Shown here piece by piece: positions 32,788 through 40,766 of a stretch of 64,000 nucleotides of DNA (its first letter is position 1; each line of letters opens with the position of its first letter). Location: positions 1 to 64,000 of the forward strand of contig JAVJVY010000004.1 of assembly GCA_040220895.1 (NCBI GenBank), read 5' to 3'. The notes under the pieces were generated by a model. It saw only the letters and a program-made list of their open reading frames with translations. It did no database searches and was not told the DNA's origin. The stretch comes from UBA11591 sp040220895. Its GTDB lineage: Bacteria; Bacteroidota; Bacteroidia; Flavobacteriales_E; Vicingaceae. The translations under genes and the position numbers were made by a program.

Positions 32788-33830
32788 CCAAAAGCATTCC
32801 AACCAGCCGCTTTCAGGGGGATAACCGAATCGGAAATCGTGACTAACTGGCAGGCCTCACCTTTTCCTGTCATATGTCCAATAATGCTGATGCCAGGCAT
32901 GGATGCTATTTTTTCATGATCCTTTAAATCCACCGTAAACAACAGCTCGTAGTCCTCACCTCCGTTTAGCGCAGCCGTGGTAGGTCCGATCTTAAAGGTT
33001 TCGGCCATGATGGAGGTACTAGCGTCAATGGGGATTTTATTTTCATAAACATTGGCTCCCAAACCGGAAGCTTCACAAAGGTGTAAAAGGTCCGATGAAA
33101 GTCCGTCAGAAACGTCGATCATGGAGGTGGGTTTTATTTCGAGCTCACGAAAAGCCTTTATTACGTCCCTTCGGGGTTCGGGTTTCAACTGCCGTTCAAG
33201 GATGTAATCGTTGCCGCTTAGATCAGGCTGAACTCCCTGGCTTGAATCATAGACGTTTTTTTCGCGTTCAAGCAGTTGCAGCCCCATGTAAGCGGCCCCA
33301 AGATCGCCGCTCAGGCAAAGAAGATCGTTTTCGCCGGCGCCTGAACGATAAACCACATTCTCCTTTGGGGCTGTTCCAAGAGCGGTGACCGAAATGATCA
33401 ATCCTGATTTACTCGAAACCGTGTCTCCACCTATTAGTTGAACTTCGTATCGCTCGCAAGCCAACTTCATGCCTTCGTATAATTCTTCGAGGAATTCAAC
33501 CGACATTCGGTTGGATAATCCCAATGATACCGTAACCTGCGTAGCGTCGGCATTCATGGCATAAATATCGGACAAGTTGACCGATATGGCTTTATATCCC
33601 AAATGTTTGACGGGTGTGTACAAAAGGTCAAAATGGACTCCTTCGCAAAGCATATCGGTTGAAACAAGGAAGACCTCGCTGTCGCTTTTTTTAATCACTG
33701 CAGCATCATCCCCAATCCCCTTGATTAGGTCTTTCCCGCTTTGGACCAAGCCGTCAGTCAGGTGTTTGATCAATTTAAATTCGCCCAATTGATCTAACGG
33801 CGTTACTTTATTTCCAGAATTTTTATCCAA
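32778..33830 (-). CDS. thiL: thiamine-monophosphate kinase
   Basis: About 350 residues from TTG at 33830; TTGs at 33851 and 33884 are other options, and no in-frame ATG exists upstream. The ThiL signature is clear: L-G-E-F-K-L-I near the start, G-I-G-D-D-A-A-V near 40 (Mg/ATP Asp pair), V-S-T-D-M-L-C-E-G-V-H-F-D, then N-L-S-D-I-Y-A-M, L-I-G-G-D-T, D-V-S-D-G-L-S-S-D-L and G-G-E-D-Y-E-L-L-F. It phosphorylates thiamine monophosphate to thiamine diphosphate, the last step of vitamin B1 cofactor synthesis. Divergent from sufA; upstream of the LytS gene on the same strand. Confidence 0.9.
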   Translation of the reverse strand: MDKNSGNKVTPLDQLGEFKLIKHLTDGLVQSGKDLIKGIGDDAAVIKKSDSEVFLVSTDMLCEGVHFDLLYTPVKHLGYKAISVNLSDIYAMNADATQVTVSLGLSNRMSVEFLEELYEGMKLACERYEVQLIGGDTVSSKSGLIISVTALGTAPKENVVYRSGAGENDLLCLSGDLGAAYMGLQLLEREKNVYDSSQGVQPDLSGNDYILERQLKPEPRRDVIKAFRELEIKPTSMIDVSDGLSSDLLHLCEASGLGANVYENKIPIDASTSIMAETFKIGPTTAALNGGEDYELLFTVDLKDHEKIASMPGISIIGHMTGKGEACQLVTISDSVIPLKAAGWNAFGSK

Positions 33831-33929
33831 GTCGTTGATTTTTACCTGCAAAACTACATAATCCCTAGCGCTTGAGGCCCACAATCATTTTACACAGGCC
33901 TTTTAACCCGTTGGTAATTGATCTATGCT

Positions 33930-33937
33930 TAAATTTG
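33930..33937 (+). promoter_or_regulatory. candidate suf operon -7 element
   Basis: TAAATTTG matches TAnnTTTG. A TTG at 33911-33913 lies 16 bp upstream as a possible -33 element. The expected start of transcription falls within or just before the palindrome at 33949-33967, and the sufA ATG follows at 33972. Confidence 0.6.
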
Positions 33938-33948
33938 CGTCAAATCTT

Positions 33949-33967
33949 ATTTAGAATTAATCTAAAT
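33949..33967. promoter_or_regulatory. Fur-like inverted repeat ahead of suf operon
   Basis: ATTTAGA-N5-TCTAAAT, 7-bp perfect arms, ends 4 bp before the sufA start. The inner 15 bp, TTAGAATTAATCTAA, match the 7-1-7 Fur/PerR box TTATAATTATTATAA at 12 of 15 places. A repressor here would sit just downstream of the -7 element and block transcription. Confidence 0.55.
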
Positions 33968-33971
33968 AACC

Positions 33972-34298
33972 ATGATAAAAGTTCAAGACCAGGCCAAAAA
34001 CAAATTGATAGACCTCATGAAAGAAGGGGGATACGGACCAGATGCTTTCGTAAGGGTGAGCGTCAAAGGCGGCGGCTGTTCCGGATTGATGTACAACCTC
34101 GATTTTGATACCGCTTTCACACAAGAGGACAAAAGCTTTGAAGATAAGGGCATTAAAATTGTCGTTGATAAAAAAAGCATGCTCTACTTGGTTGGAACCG
34201 AGCTCGAGTTTGAGGGGGGGTTGAATGGAAAGGGATTTAGTTTTCGTAACCCAAATGCCTCCAGAACATGTGGTTGTGGAGAAAGTTTTTCGGTCTAA
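33972..34298 (+). CDS. sufA: A-type Fe-S carrier (SufA/IscA family)
   Basis: 108 residues. The three cysteines of A-type carriers are present: Cys36 in G-G-G-C-S-G-L and Cys100/Cys102 in R-T-C-G-C-G-E-S-F. The protein accepts Fe-S clusters from SufBCD and hands them to target enzymes. First gene of the suf operon, behind the Fur-like box. SufB starts 11 bp after its stop. Confidence 0.93.
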   Translation: MIKVQDQAKNKLIDLMKEGGYGPDAFVRVSVKGGGCSGLMYNLDFDTAFTQEDKSFEDKGIKIVVDKKSMLYLVGTELEFEGGLNGKGFSFRNPNASRTCGCGESFSV

Positions 34299-34308
34299 GT
34301 AAATAGAA

Positions 34309-35754
34309 ATGAGCAAGAAAGAAGACGATATTCTTAAGGAAGTAACTTCATCGGACTACAAGTATGGTTTTACAACCGACGTTGAGTCCGATCAGGCCCC
34401 GCGCGGTCTGAATGAAGACATCATTCGCTTTATCTCTGCCAAAAAGGAAGAGCCCGAATGGCTGCTTGAATGGCGTCTAAAAGCATTTCGGCATTGGCTC
34501 ACCATGGAAGAGCCAACCTGGGCGCACATTACATATCCAAAGCCGGATTTCCAAAACATCATTTACTACTCGGCACCCAAAAAGAAAAAAGAATTGGAAA
34601 GCCTCGATGAGGTTGATCCCGAATTACTCAAAACCTTTGAGAAATTGGGCATCTCACTCCTAGAACAAAAGCGACTGACAGGAGTTGCCGTGGACGTAGT
34701 AATGGACAGTGTTTCGGTTAAAACCACTTTTCAGGCATCGCTAGCCGAAAAGGGAATCATCTTTTGTTCATTCAGTGAAGCGGTTCAAAATCATCCTGAC
34801 CTGATCCAAAAATACCTCGGCAAGGTCGTTCCCATGACCGACAATTTTTATGCTGCTTTGAATTCGGCGGTGTTTACCGACGGGTCTTTCTGCTATATCC
34901 CGAAAGGTGTTCGGTGCCCTATGGAATTGTCTACCTACTTCAGGATCAACGAAGCAAATACCGGGCAGTTCGAAAGGACGCTGGTCATTGCGGAAAAAGG
35001 AAGTTATGTCAGCTATTTAGAGGGCTGCACAGCACCCATGCGAGATGAAAATCAACTGCACGCCGCTGTGGTTGAGCTCATTGCGCTTGACGATGCGGAA
35101 ATTAAATATTCAACCGTTCAGAACTGGTATCCAGGCGATAAAACCGGTAAAGGCGGAATCTTCAACTTCGTTACCAAAAGAGGTTTATGCGAAGAAAACG
35201 CTAAAATATCCTGGACTCAAGTGGAAACGGGAAGTGCAGTGACGTGGAAATATCCTTCGTGTATCCTGAAGGGAAACAATTCAACCGGTGAGTTTTACTC
35301 CATTGCGGTTACCAATAATTTTCAGCAGGCGGATACCGGGACGAAAATGCAGCATATTGGAAAGAACACAAAGAGTACCATTATCTCCAAAGGTATTTCC
35401 GCGGGCCACAGCAATAATGCCTATCGCGGATTGGTAAACATCCAGAAAAACGCCGAGAACGCGAGAAACTTTACCCAGTGTGATTCATTGCTCATGGGTG
35501 ACACGTGTGGTGCTCATACCTTTCCATACATCGAGGTAAAAAACAATACCGCAAAAGTTGAGCACGAAGCTACCACCTCAAAAATTGGAGAAGACCAACT
35601 GTTTTATTGCAATCAGCGGGGCATCGACACAGAAAAGGCCATTGGATTGATCGTTAATGGATATTGCCGTGAAGTGCTGAGCCAATTGCCCATGGAATTT
35701 GCCGTTGAGGCCAAGAAATTATTAGAAGTAAGCCTGGAAGGCAGTGTAGGATAA
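34309..35754 (+). CDS. sufB: Fe-S cluster assembly scaffold SufB
   Basis: 481 residues, full length. Typical stretches include F-C-Y-I-P-K-G-V-R-C-P-M-E-L-S-T-Y-F-R-I-N, E-G-C-T-A-P with the cluster-linked Cys near 243, the C-terminal C-D-S-L-L-M-G-D-T-C-G-A-H-T-F-P, and H-E-A-T-T-S-K-I. It forms the SufB2C2D-type complex where clusters are built from sulfide handed over by SufE. Located between sufA and sufC. Confidence 0.97.
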   Translation: MSKKEDDILKEVTSSDYKYGFTTDVESDQAPRGLNEDIIRFISAKKEEPEWLLEWRLKAFRHWLTMEEPTWAHITYPKPDFQNIIYYSAPKKKKELESLDEVDPELLKTFEKLGISLLEQKRLTGVAVDVVMDSVSVKTTFQASLAEKGIIFCSFSEAVQNHPDLIQKYLGKVVPMTDNFYAALNSAVFTDGSFCYIPKGVRCPMELSTYFRINEANTGQFERTLVIAEKGSYVSYLEGCTAPMRDENQLHAAVVELIALDDAEIKYSTVQNWYPGDKTGKGGIFNFVTKRGLCEENAKISWTQVETGSAVTWKYPSCILKGNNSTGEFYSIAVTNNFQQADTGTKMQHIGKNTKSTIISKGISAGHSNNAYRGLVNIQKNAENARNFTQCDSLLMGDTCGAHTFPYIEVKNNTAKVEHEATTSKIGEDQLFYCNQRGIDTEKAIGLIVNGYCREVLSQLPMEFAVEAKKLLEVSLEGSVG

Positions 35755-35765
35755 TCAAAGTAGAT

Positions 35766-36527
35766 ATGTTAAATATTAAAGATTTAAAAGCAGAAATAGA
35801 CGGCAAAGAAATTCTGAAAGGATTAAGCCTTAATGTCAATCCCGGGGAAATCCATGCCATTATGGGCCCTAACGGATCCGGGAAAAGCACCCTTGCCTCC
35901 GTGCTAGCGGGAAGAGAAGAATACGAAGTGACCGATGGCACCGTCGAGTTTCTTGGAAAGGACCTTTTAGATATGGCTGCTGATGTGCGGGCAAAAGAGG
36001 GCCTTTTTCTAGCCTTTCAATATCCAGTGGAAATTCCTGGTGTGAGTAACATCAATTTTCTGCGAACGGCGCTGAATGAGATAAGGGAATACAATAACCA
36101 AGATCCCATTGATGCCAAAGACTTTCTCGAAATGGTGAGAGATCGATCAAAATTGGTAGAGCTCAACACCAAGCTTGCCAACCGCTCCATCAACGAAGGC
36201 TTTTCGGGAGGTGAAAAGAAACGGAACGAAATCTTCCAAATGGCAATGCTCAATCCCAAATTGGGAATTCTGGACGAAACCGATTCAGGATTAGATATAG
36301 ATGCATTGAAAATTGTTGCCAGTGGGGTGAATCAGTTAAGAAGCAAAGAAAATTCCTTCCTTGTGATCACACATTATCAGCGACTTCTCAATTACATAGA
36401 GCCCGATTTCGTTCACGTTTTGTACAATGGACAAATTATAAAGAGTGGCGACAAGTCGCTGGCCCTCGAACTTGAAGAAAAAGGCTACGATTGGATCATC
36501 AAACCAAAAGAAATTGAAAACTCCTGA
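35766..36527 (+). CDS. sufC: Fe-S assembly ATPase SufC
   Basis: 253 residues, ABC-type ATPase. Walker A G-P-N-G-S-G-K-S-T at 34-42, Q-loop A-F-Q-Y-P near 82, signature F-S-G-G-E-K-K-R near 152, Walker B L-G-I-L-D-E-T-D-S-G-L-D near 172 and the switch His in I-T-H-Y. It drives shape changes of SufB-SufD during cluster building. It starts 11 bp after sufB. Confidence 0.97.
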   Translation: MLNIKDLKAEIDGKEILKGLSLNVNPGEIHAIMGPNGSGKSTLASVLAGREEYEVTDGTVEFLGKDLLDMAADVRAKEGLFLAFQYPVEIPGVSNINFLRTALNEIREYNNQDPIDAKDFLEMVRDRSKLVELNTKLANRSINEGFSGGEKKRNEIFQMAMLNPKLGILDETDSGLDIDALKIVASGVNQLRSKENSFLVITHYQRLLNYIEPDFVHVLYNGQIIKSGDKSLALELEEKGYDWIIKPKEIENS

Positions 36528-36529
36528 GC

Positions 36530-37804
36530 ATGAGTGAAGATCGCATAGCACTTGTAAAGGGTGAGGATCGCTTGCTTAAGATTCTTGAAAAGCAAGGGGC
36601 CTCTTATTCGCAAAGGATTTCCAGTATTGAGGCCTGGAAAAAATGTCCCATTCCTAGTCGCAAGGATGAGTACTGGAAATACACCAGAGTTGCTCCATTG
36701 CTAAACAGGTCTTACGATGTGGTTCTCGACAATAAACCATTTACCGGGTCTATTACAAAAGATGAGGACGCCTACACCCTGATCTTCGTCGATGGGCATT
36801 TTGCACCTGAACTTTCTGATTCCATAACTGAAAAGGGCGTTGAGATTGGTAATCTTGACGCCAAGCCTAATTTAGGACTTGAGCTGAAGGATTTCACAAA
36901 TAGCAAGGGTGATTATTTCACGCTCTTGAACAATTCCTTTTACCTCGATGGTCCGGCAATAAAAATTCAGGATAATTGTGAATTAACAAAAGCGCTACAC
37001 ATTGTTCACGTTTTGTCCGAAAGTGACCGCCTGCTTAATGTCAGGGGCAGCATCGAGCTTGGAAAAAATTGCAATGCCAAAGTGGTGGAACGCTGGGTAA
37101 GTCAATCGGCAAATGATAACCTCATAAATACAGTAATGAATTTGGTGGTGGGCAATGATTCTTCCCTTGAATTCACTAAGATCCAAGCCATTGGGAAAGA
37201 GAATAACCTGATAAGCCAGGAATTTGCCCTTCAGGAATCAGATTCTATCCTTCGAATTAACACCATCAGTTTGGAAGGAAAACTCATCAGAAATAATTGC
37301 AATGTCCGTTTACAGGGCATGGGGAGTGAATGTTTTTTAAATGGCCTCTTTATGGGACGAGATAACCAACATATTGATAACCACACATTTGTAGATCATG
37401 CCGTACCGCATTGCCAGTCAAACGAATTGTATAAAGGAGTCATGGATGATCATTCCAAAGGGGTGTTTAACGGGAAGGTGATCGTACAACGAGACGCCCA
37501 GAAAACAAATGCCTTTCAGTACAACGGAAATATTCTGCTCAGCCAAAATGCTCAGATCTATTCAAAACCCGAACTAGAGATTTACGCAGACGACGTCAAG
37601 TGCAGCCATGGGTCTACCACGGGTCAGCTCGATAAAGAAGCTATGTTTTACCTTCAGTCAAGAGGTATCTCTGCCAAAAGAGCCAGGCAATTAATGGTCT
37701 ATGCATTTGCCAAAGAAGTGCTCGAGAAAATCAGCCTCCCAGCCATCAGAGAGGAACTAGATCGCTATTTGATTGACCGTTACCAAATTGTTCTGGACAC
37801 TTGA
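36530..37804 (+). CDS. sufD: Fe-S assembly protein SufD
   Basis: 424 residues. It has the helical N terminus (R-K-D-E-Y-W-K-Y-T) and the right-handed beta-helix with the conserved end S-H-G-S-T-T-G-Q-L-D-K-E-A-M-F-Y-L-Q-S-R-G-I, where His near 360 is functionally important in SufD. SufD partners SufB in the scaffold and is needed for iron entry. The stop codon overlaps the sufS start (TGATG). Confidence 0.96.
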   Translation: MSEDRIALVKGEDRLLKILEKQGASYSQRISSIEAWKKCPIPSRKDEYWKYTRVAPLLNRSYDVVLDNKPFTGSITKDEDAYTLIFVDGHFAPELSDSITEKGVEIGNLDAKPNLGLELKDFTNSKGDYFTLLNNSFYLDGPAIKIQDNCELTKALHIVHVLSESDRLLNVRGSIELGKNCNAKVVERWVSQSANDNLINTVMNLVVGNDSSLEFTKIQAIGKENNLISQEFALQESDSILRINTISLEGKLIRNNCNVRLQGMGSECFLNGLFMGRDNQHIDNHTFVDHAVPHCQSNELYKGVMDDHSKGVFNGKVIVQRDAQKTNAFQYNGNILLSQNAQIYSKPELEIYADDVKCSHGSTTGQLDKEAMFYLQSRGISAKRARQLMVYAFAKEVLEKISLPAIREELDRYLIDRYQIVLDT

Positions 37805-39039
37805 TGGAAACCTCTCCTGCAACTTTAGCAATCGATCAGGTCAGGTCAGAGTTTCCCATTCTATCTGAAATGATCAATGGGCAGCGTTTGGTCTATTTAG
37901 ACAATGCCGCAACTTCTCAAAAGCCAATGGCTGTGATAGATGCGATCTCAAATTACTACAAGCACTCCAACAGCAATGTACATCGAGGAGTTCATAGCCT
38001 GAGTCAGACAGCCACCTCGTTGTTTGAAGAGGCCAGAGAACAAACAAAGGAATTTATTTCAGCTTCTTCCACAGACGAAATCGTGTTTACCAAGGGAACC
38101 ACCGATTCAGTCAATCTAGTGGCTCATTCTCTGGGTGAGTTAATGATCGAAAAGGGAGACGAAATCATCATTACCCTCATGGAACATCATTCGAATTTTG
38201 TTCCATGGCAACACCTTGCTAAGCATCGAGGTGCTAAGTTGACCATTGTGCCCTTCGATGTCAATGGTGAACTTTCGCCTGAGGACATCGCCAAAACAAT
38301 CAATAAAAAGACAAAGGTAATTGCCATAACACATGCCTCTAACACCCTTGGAAGTGTTTTAGATATAAAAAGAATTTGCGAAATCGCCCACGAAAAAGAT
38401 GTGGTTGTGGTAGTAGACGGCGCCCAATACATACCGCACCGGAAAGTTGATGTGACAGCGCTCGACTGCGATTTTTACATCTTCTCTGCTCATAAATTGT
38501 TTGGTCCCACGGGAATTGGTGTTCTATACGGCAAAAAGTCTTTGCTGGATCGTCTGCCCCCTTACCAAACCGGTGGAGGAATGATTAGTGAAGTGGGTCT
38601 CGATGAAACCACCTTTGGCAGAACCCCTCAACTATTCGAGGCAGGAACTCCAAACATAGCCGGTGCAATTGGAATGAGCCAGGCTATGAAATACTTGAAT
38701 GATCTGGGATACGCCAATTTGGAAAACCAAGAAAATCGCGTTTTTGAATATGCGCTAAACAAATTGGGGTCCATTGATAAATTGCGTATCATAGGAAATC
38801 CCGTCGATCGAGTACCTCTCATTTCTTTTGTCGTTGATGGTGTCCATCCTTTTGACATTGGGAGTTTGTTAGATCAAATGGGAATCGCCGTTCGAACGGG
38901 ACATCACTGCACTCAGCCCATCATGCAGCACTATGACATCCCAGGCACGGTGCGTGCATCTTTTGCTTTCTATAATACCGAAGAAGAGGCGCACATCCTT
39001 TATGAAGGAATTATAAAATCCTTAAAATTGTTGTCATGA
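37804..39039 (+). CDS. sufS: cysteine desulfurase SufS
   Basis: 411 residues from ATG at 37804 (the TTG just before is not needed). Group II desulfurase: PLP lysine in F-S-A-H-K-L-F-G-P-T-G near 230, N-V-H-R-G-V-H near 60, and the active-site Cys in T-G-H-H-C-T-Q-P near 368 with the short loop of type II enzymes. It takes sulfur from cysteine, giving alanine and a persulfide that SufE accepts. It overlaps sufE by 4 bp (ATGA). Confidence 0.96.
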   Translation: METSPATLAIDQVRSEFPILSEMINGQRLVYLDNAATSQKPMAVIDAISNYYKHSNSNVHRGVHSLSQTATSLFEEAREQTKEFISASSTDEIVFTKGTTDSVNLVAHSLGELMIEKGDEIIITLMEHHSNFVPWQHLAKHRGAKLTIVPFDVNGELSPEDIAKTINKKTKVIAITHASNTLGSVLDIKRICEIAHEKDVVVVVDGAQYIPHRKVDVTALDCDFYIFSAHKLFGPTGIGVLYGKKSLLDRLPPYQTGGGMISEVGLDETTFGRTPQLFEAGTPNIAGAIGMSQAMKYLNDLGYANLENQENRVFEYALNKLGSIDKLRIIGNPVDRVPLISFVVDGVHPFDIGSLLDQMGIAVRTGHHCTQPIMQHYDIPGTVRASFAFYNTEEEAHILYEGIIKSLKLLS

Positions 39040-39476
39040 CGCTGGAAAAAGGTGATGCGGGTATTGTGGTGAAACAAGAAGAGTTTGTCGAACAATTTTC
39101 GATGTTCGAAGACTGGTCAGATAAATACGAATACATTATTAGCCTGGGTAAGCTATTAAAGCCTTTGAGCGATCGGTATAAAACCGACGACAACATCATT
39201 AAGGGATGTCAAAGCAAGGTATGGCTTCACGCAGAAATTCACGATGGAAAATTATATTTCACTGCCGACAGTGATGCCATCATCACCAAGGGCTTGATAA
39301 GTATGATCGTTTCGGTATTTTCCGGTCACCAACCCGATGAGATCTTATCCACCGACCTGACATTTATCGATAAAATAGGACTGACAGAGCATTTATCGCC
39401 AACCAGGTCAAATGGCTTATTGAGTATGGTTAAACAAATAAAATTTTACGCACTGGCCTACAGTGCCAAGGCCTGA
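39036..39476 (+). CDS. sufE: sulfur acceptor SufE
   Basis: 146 residues. The acceptor Cys58 lies in I-I-K-G-C-Q-S-K-V-W, the family signature. Also E-Y-I-I-S-L-G-K near 32 and the G-L-I-S-M-I-V region are as expected. SufE pulls the persulfide from SufS and passes it to SufB. Its start overlaps the sufS stop by 4 bp. Confidence 0.95.
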   Translation: MTLEKGDAGIVVKQEEFVEQFSMFEDWSDKYEYIISLGKLLKPLSDRYKTDDNIIKGCQSKVWLHAEIHDGKLYFTADSDAIITKGLISMIVSVFSGHQPDEILSTDLTFIDKIGLTEHLSPTRSNGLLSMVKQIKFYALAYSAKA

Positions 39477-39483
39477 TATTGAA

Positions 39484-39813
39484 ATGCATAATCCGTTGGT
39501 AAGAAATAAAAAAGACCTTGAAAAACAGATCATTGCGGTATTGAAAACCATTTTTGATCCCGAAATTCCGGTTGACATTTACGAGCTCGGATTAATCTAC
39601 GAGATCAATATAAAAGAAGATTTTCATGTGGATGTTGTAATGACTTTGACATCGCCCTCGTGCCCTGTTGCAGAATCCATGCCGGCTGAAGTGGAGCAAA
39701 AAGTTGCTGGTGTTTGGGGTGTAGAATCTGCCAAGATCGAACTAGTATGGGAACCAACCTGGGACAAAGACATGATGAGCGAAGAAGCGAAATTGGAACT
39801 GGGCTTTTTATAA
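39484..39813 (+). CDS. DUF59/MIP18-type SUF system protein (SufT-like)
   Basis: 109 residues from ATG at 39484; a GTG at 39463 inside sufE is a less likely start. It carries the DUF59 core: F-D-P-E-I-P-V-D-I-Y-E-L-G-L-I-Y and T-L-T-S-P-S-C-P-V-A with the conserved Cys. Such proteins take part in Fe-S cluster maturation (SufT in Staphylococcus, MIP18/CIA2 in eukaryotes). It lies 7 bp after sufE, and its stop overlaps the DUF2480 start. Confidence 0.92.
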   Translation: MHNPLVRNKKDLEKQIIAVLKTIFDPEIPVDIYELGLIYEINIKEDFHVDVVMTLTSPSCPVAESMPAEVEQKVAGVWGVESAKIELVWEPTWDKDMMSEEAKLELGFL

Positions 39814-40328
39814 TGGAAGAGGGAATTGTAAATAGGGTTGAGAAAAGTCCGTTGATGCAAATTGATTTGGACAAATGGGCCTTTGAGGTCGATATTCTTG
39901 AGTATGACCTTTCGCAAAATCTTTACCAAGGGCTTATGCTCAGAGAAAAAGAATTCAGAAATTTTATAACCGGCTTTGATTGGTCGGTCTATGAAAAAAA
40001 ATGTTTGGCCGTGCATTGCTCTACTGATGCCATCGTGCCTAATTGGGCCTACATGCTTATTTCTTCTGCCATTGAAAAAGTTGGAGGCACTTGTCATTTT
40101 GGAAATGCTGATCAAGTGCGCGAGGCCATGCTCATTGAGCGAATAAATGCCTTTGACCCTGCTGAATATATAGGCAAAAAGGTTCTTTTAAAGGGTTGTG
40201 GCAAAATGGATCTCAGCCCCGAGGTCTATATGCTATTCACCCAAAAACTACAAAAAGTAGTTGATTCACTGATGTTTGGAGAGGCTTGTTCAAGTGTTCC
40301 TGTGTTCAAGAACAAGTCGCGAATTTAA
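39813..40328 (+). CDS. DUF2480 family protein
   Basis: 171 residues from ATG at 39813, sharing one base with the preceding stop. The family pattern of Bacteroidota is present: I-V-N-R-V near the start, F-R-N-F-I...D-W-S-V-Y, A-I-V-P-N-W-A-Y-M-L near 75, L-K-G-C-G near 127 and M-F-G-E-A-C-S-S-V-P-V at the end. The two conserved Cys near the C-terminal half could bind a metal or a cluster, but this is not shown. The constant place at the end of suf operons suggests a role in Fe-S biogenesis. Cytoplasmic. Confidence 0.9.
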   Translation: MEEGIVNRVEKSPLMQIDLDKWAFEVDILEYDLSQNLYQGLMLREKEFRNFITGFDWSVYEKKCLAVHCSTDAIVPNWAYMLISSAIEKVGGTCHFGNADQVREAMLIERINAFDPAEYIGKKVLLKGCGKMDLSPEVYMLFTQKLQKVVDSLMFGEACSSVPVFKNKSRI

Positions 40329-40384
40329 TTTGATAGCACCATAGCATCACGATTTTTTTTATATTCGGATGCCCTAATTCCAAC

Positions 40385-40669
40385 ATGGCAGACGAACCAC
40401 ATACAGAGCAACAAGATAACATCAGGGGTGTAACATTAAGGGTGGCTATATTTTTTGGTCTCACAACTTTCACCTTGTGCATTGCCATGTTTTATATTGA
40501 TTCAATTTTGGATGACACCCGTGCCGAAGTCATTCAAAAGGATTCAGTAATACAAGTGCTTAAAAAAGACGTTTCAAATCAGGCATCTTTGATCAAAGAG
40601 AACGAACGACAGATCAACGTCCTTAAAAATGATCTGAAAAATTCGCCTCAGCCCCCGGCGGCCGAATAA
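40385..40669 (+). CDS. small membrane protein with coiled-coil tail
   Basis: 94 residues. One membrane helix (about 20-40: V-A-I-F-F-G-L-T-T-F...) and a predicted coiled coil (about 48-86, regular Leu/Ile/Val heptads), ending in a Pro-rich stop (S-P-Q-P-P-A-A-E). No family recognised. The architecture resembles FtsB/FtsL-like bitopic proteins, but nothing beyond shape supports that. It follows the suf operon after 56 bp and may be transcribed separately. Confidence 0.65.
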   Translation: MADEPHTEQQDNIRGVTLRVAIFFGLTTFTLCIAMFYIDSILDDTRAEVIQKDSVIQVLKKDVSNQASLIKENERQINVLKNDLKNSPQPPAAE

Positions 40670-40766
40670 TCGCCGCATCTACTTGACCTTTTAAAATTCG
40701 TAATTTTAGTTCCCTATATAAGAAGGCAACCAATCCACCTTTTTTGCAGTCTTATTGAAGGCTCTT

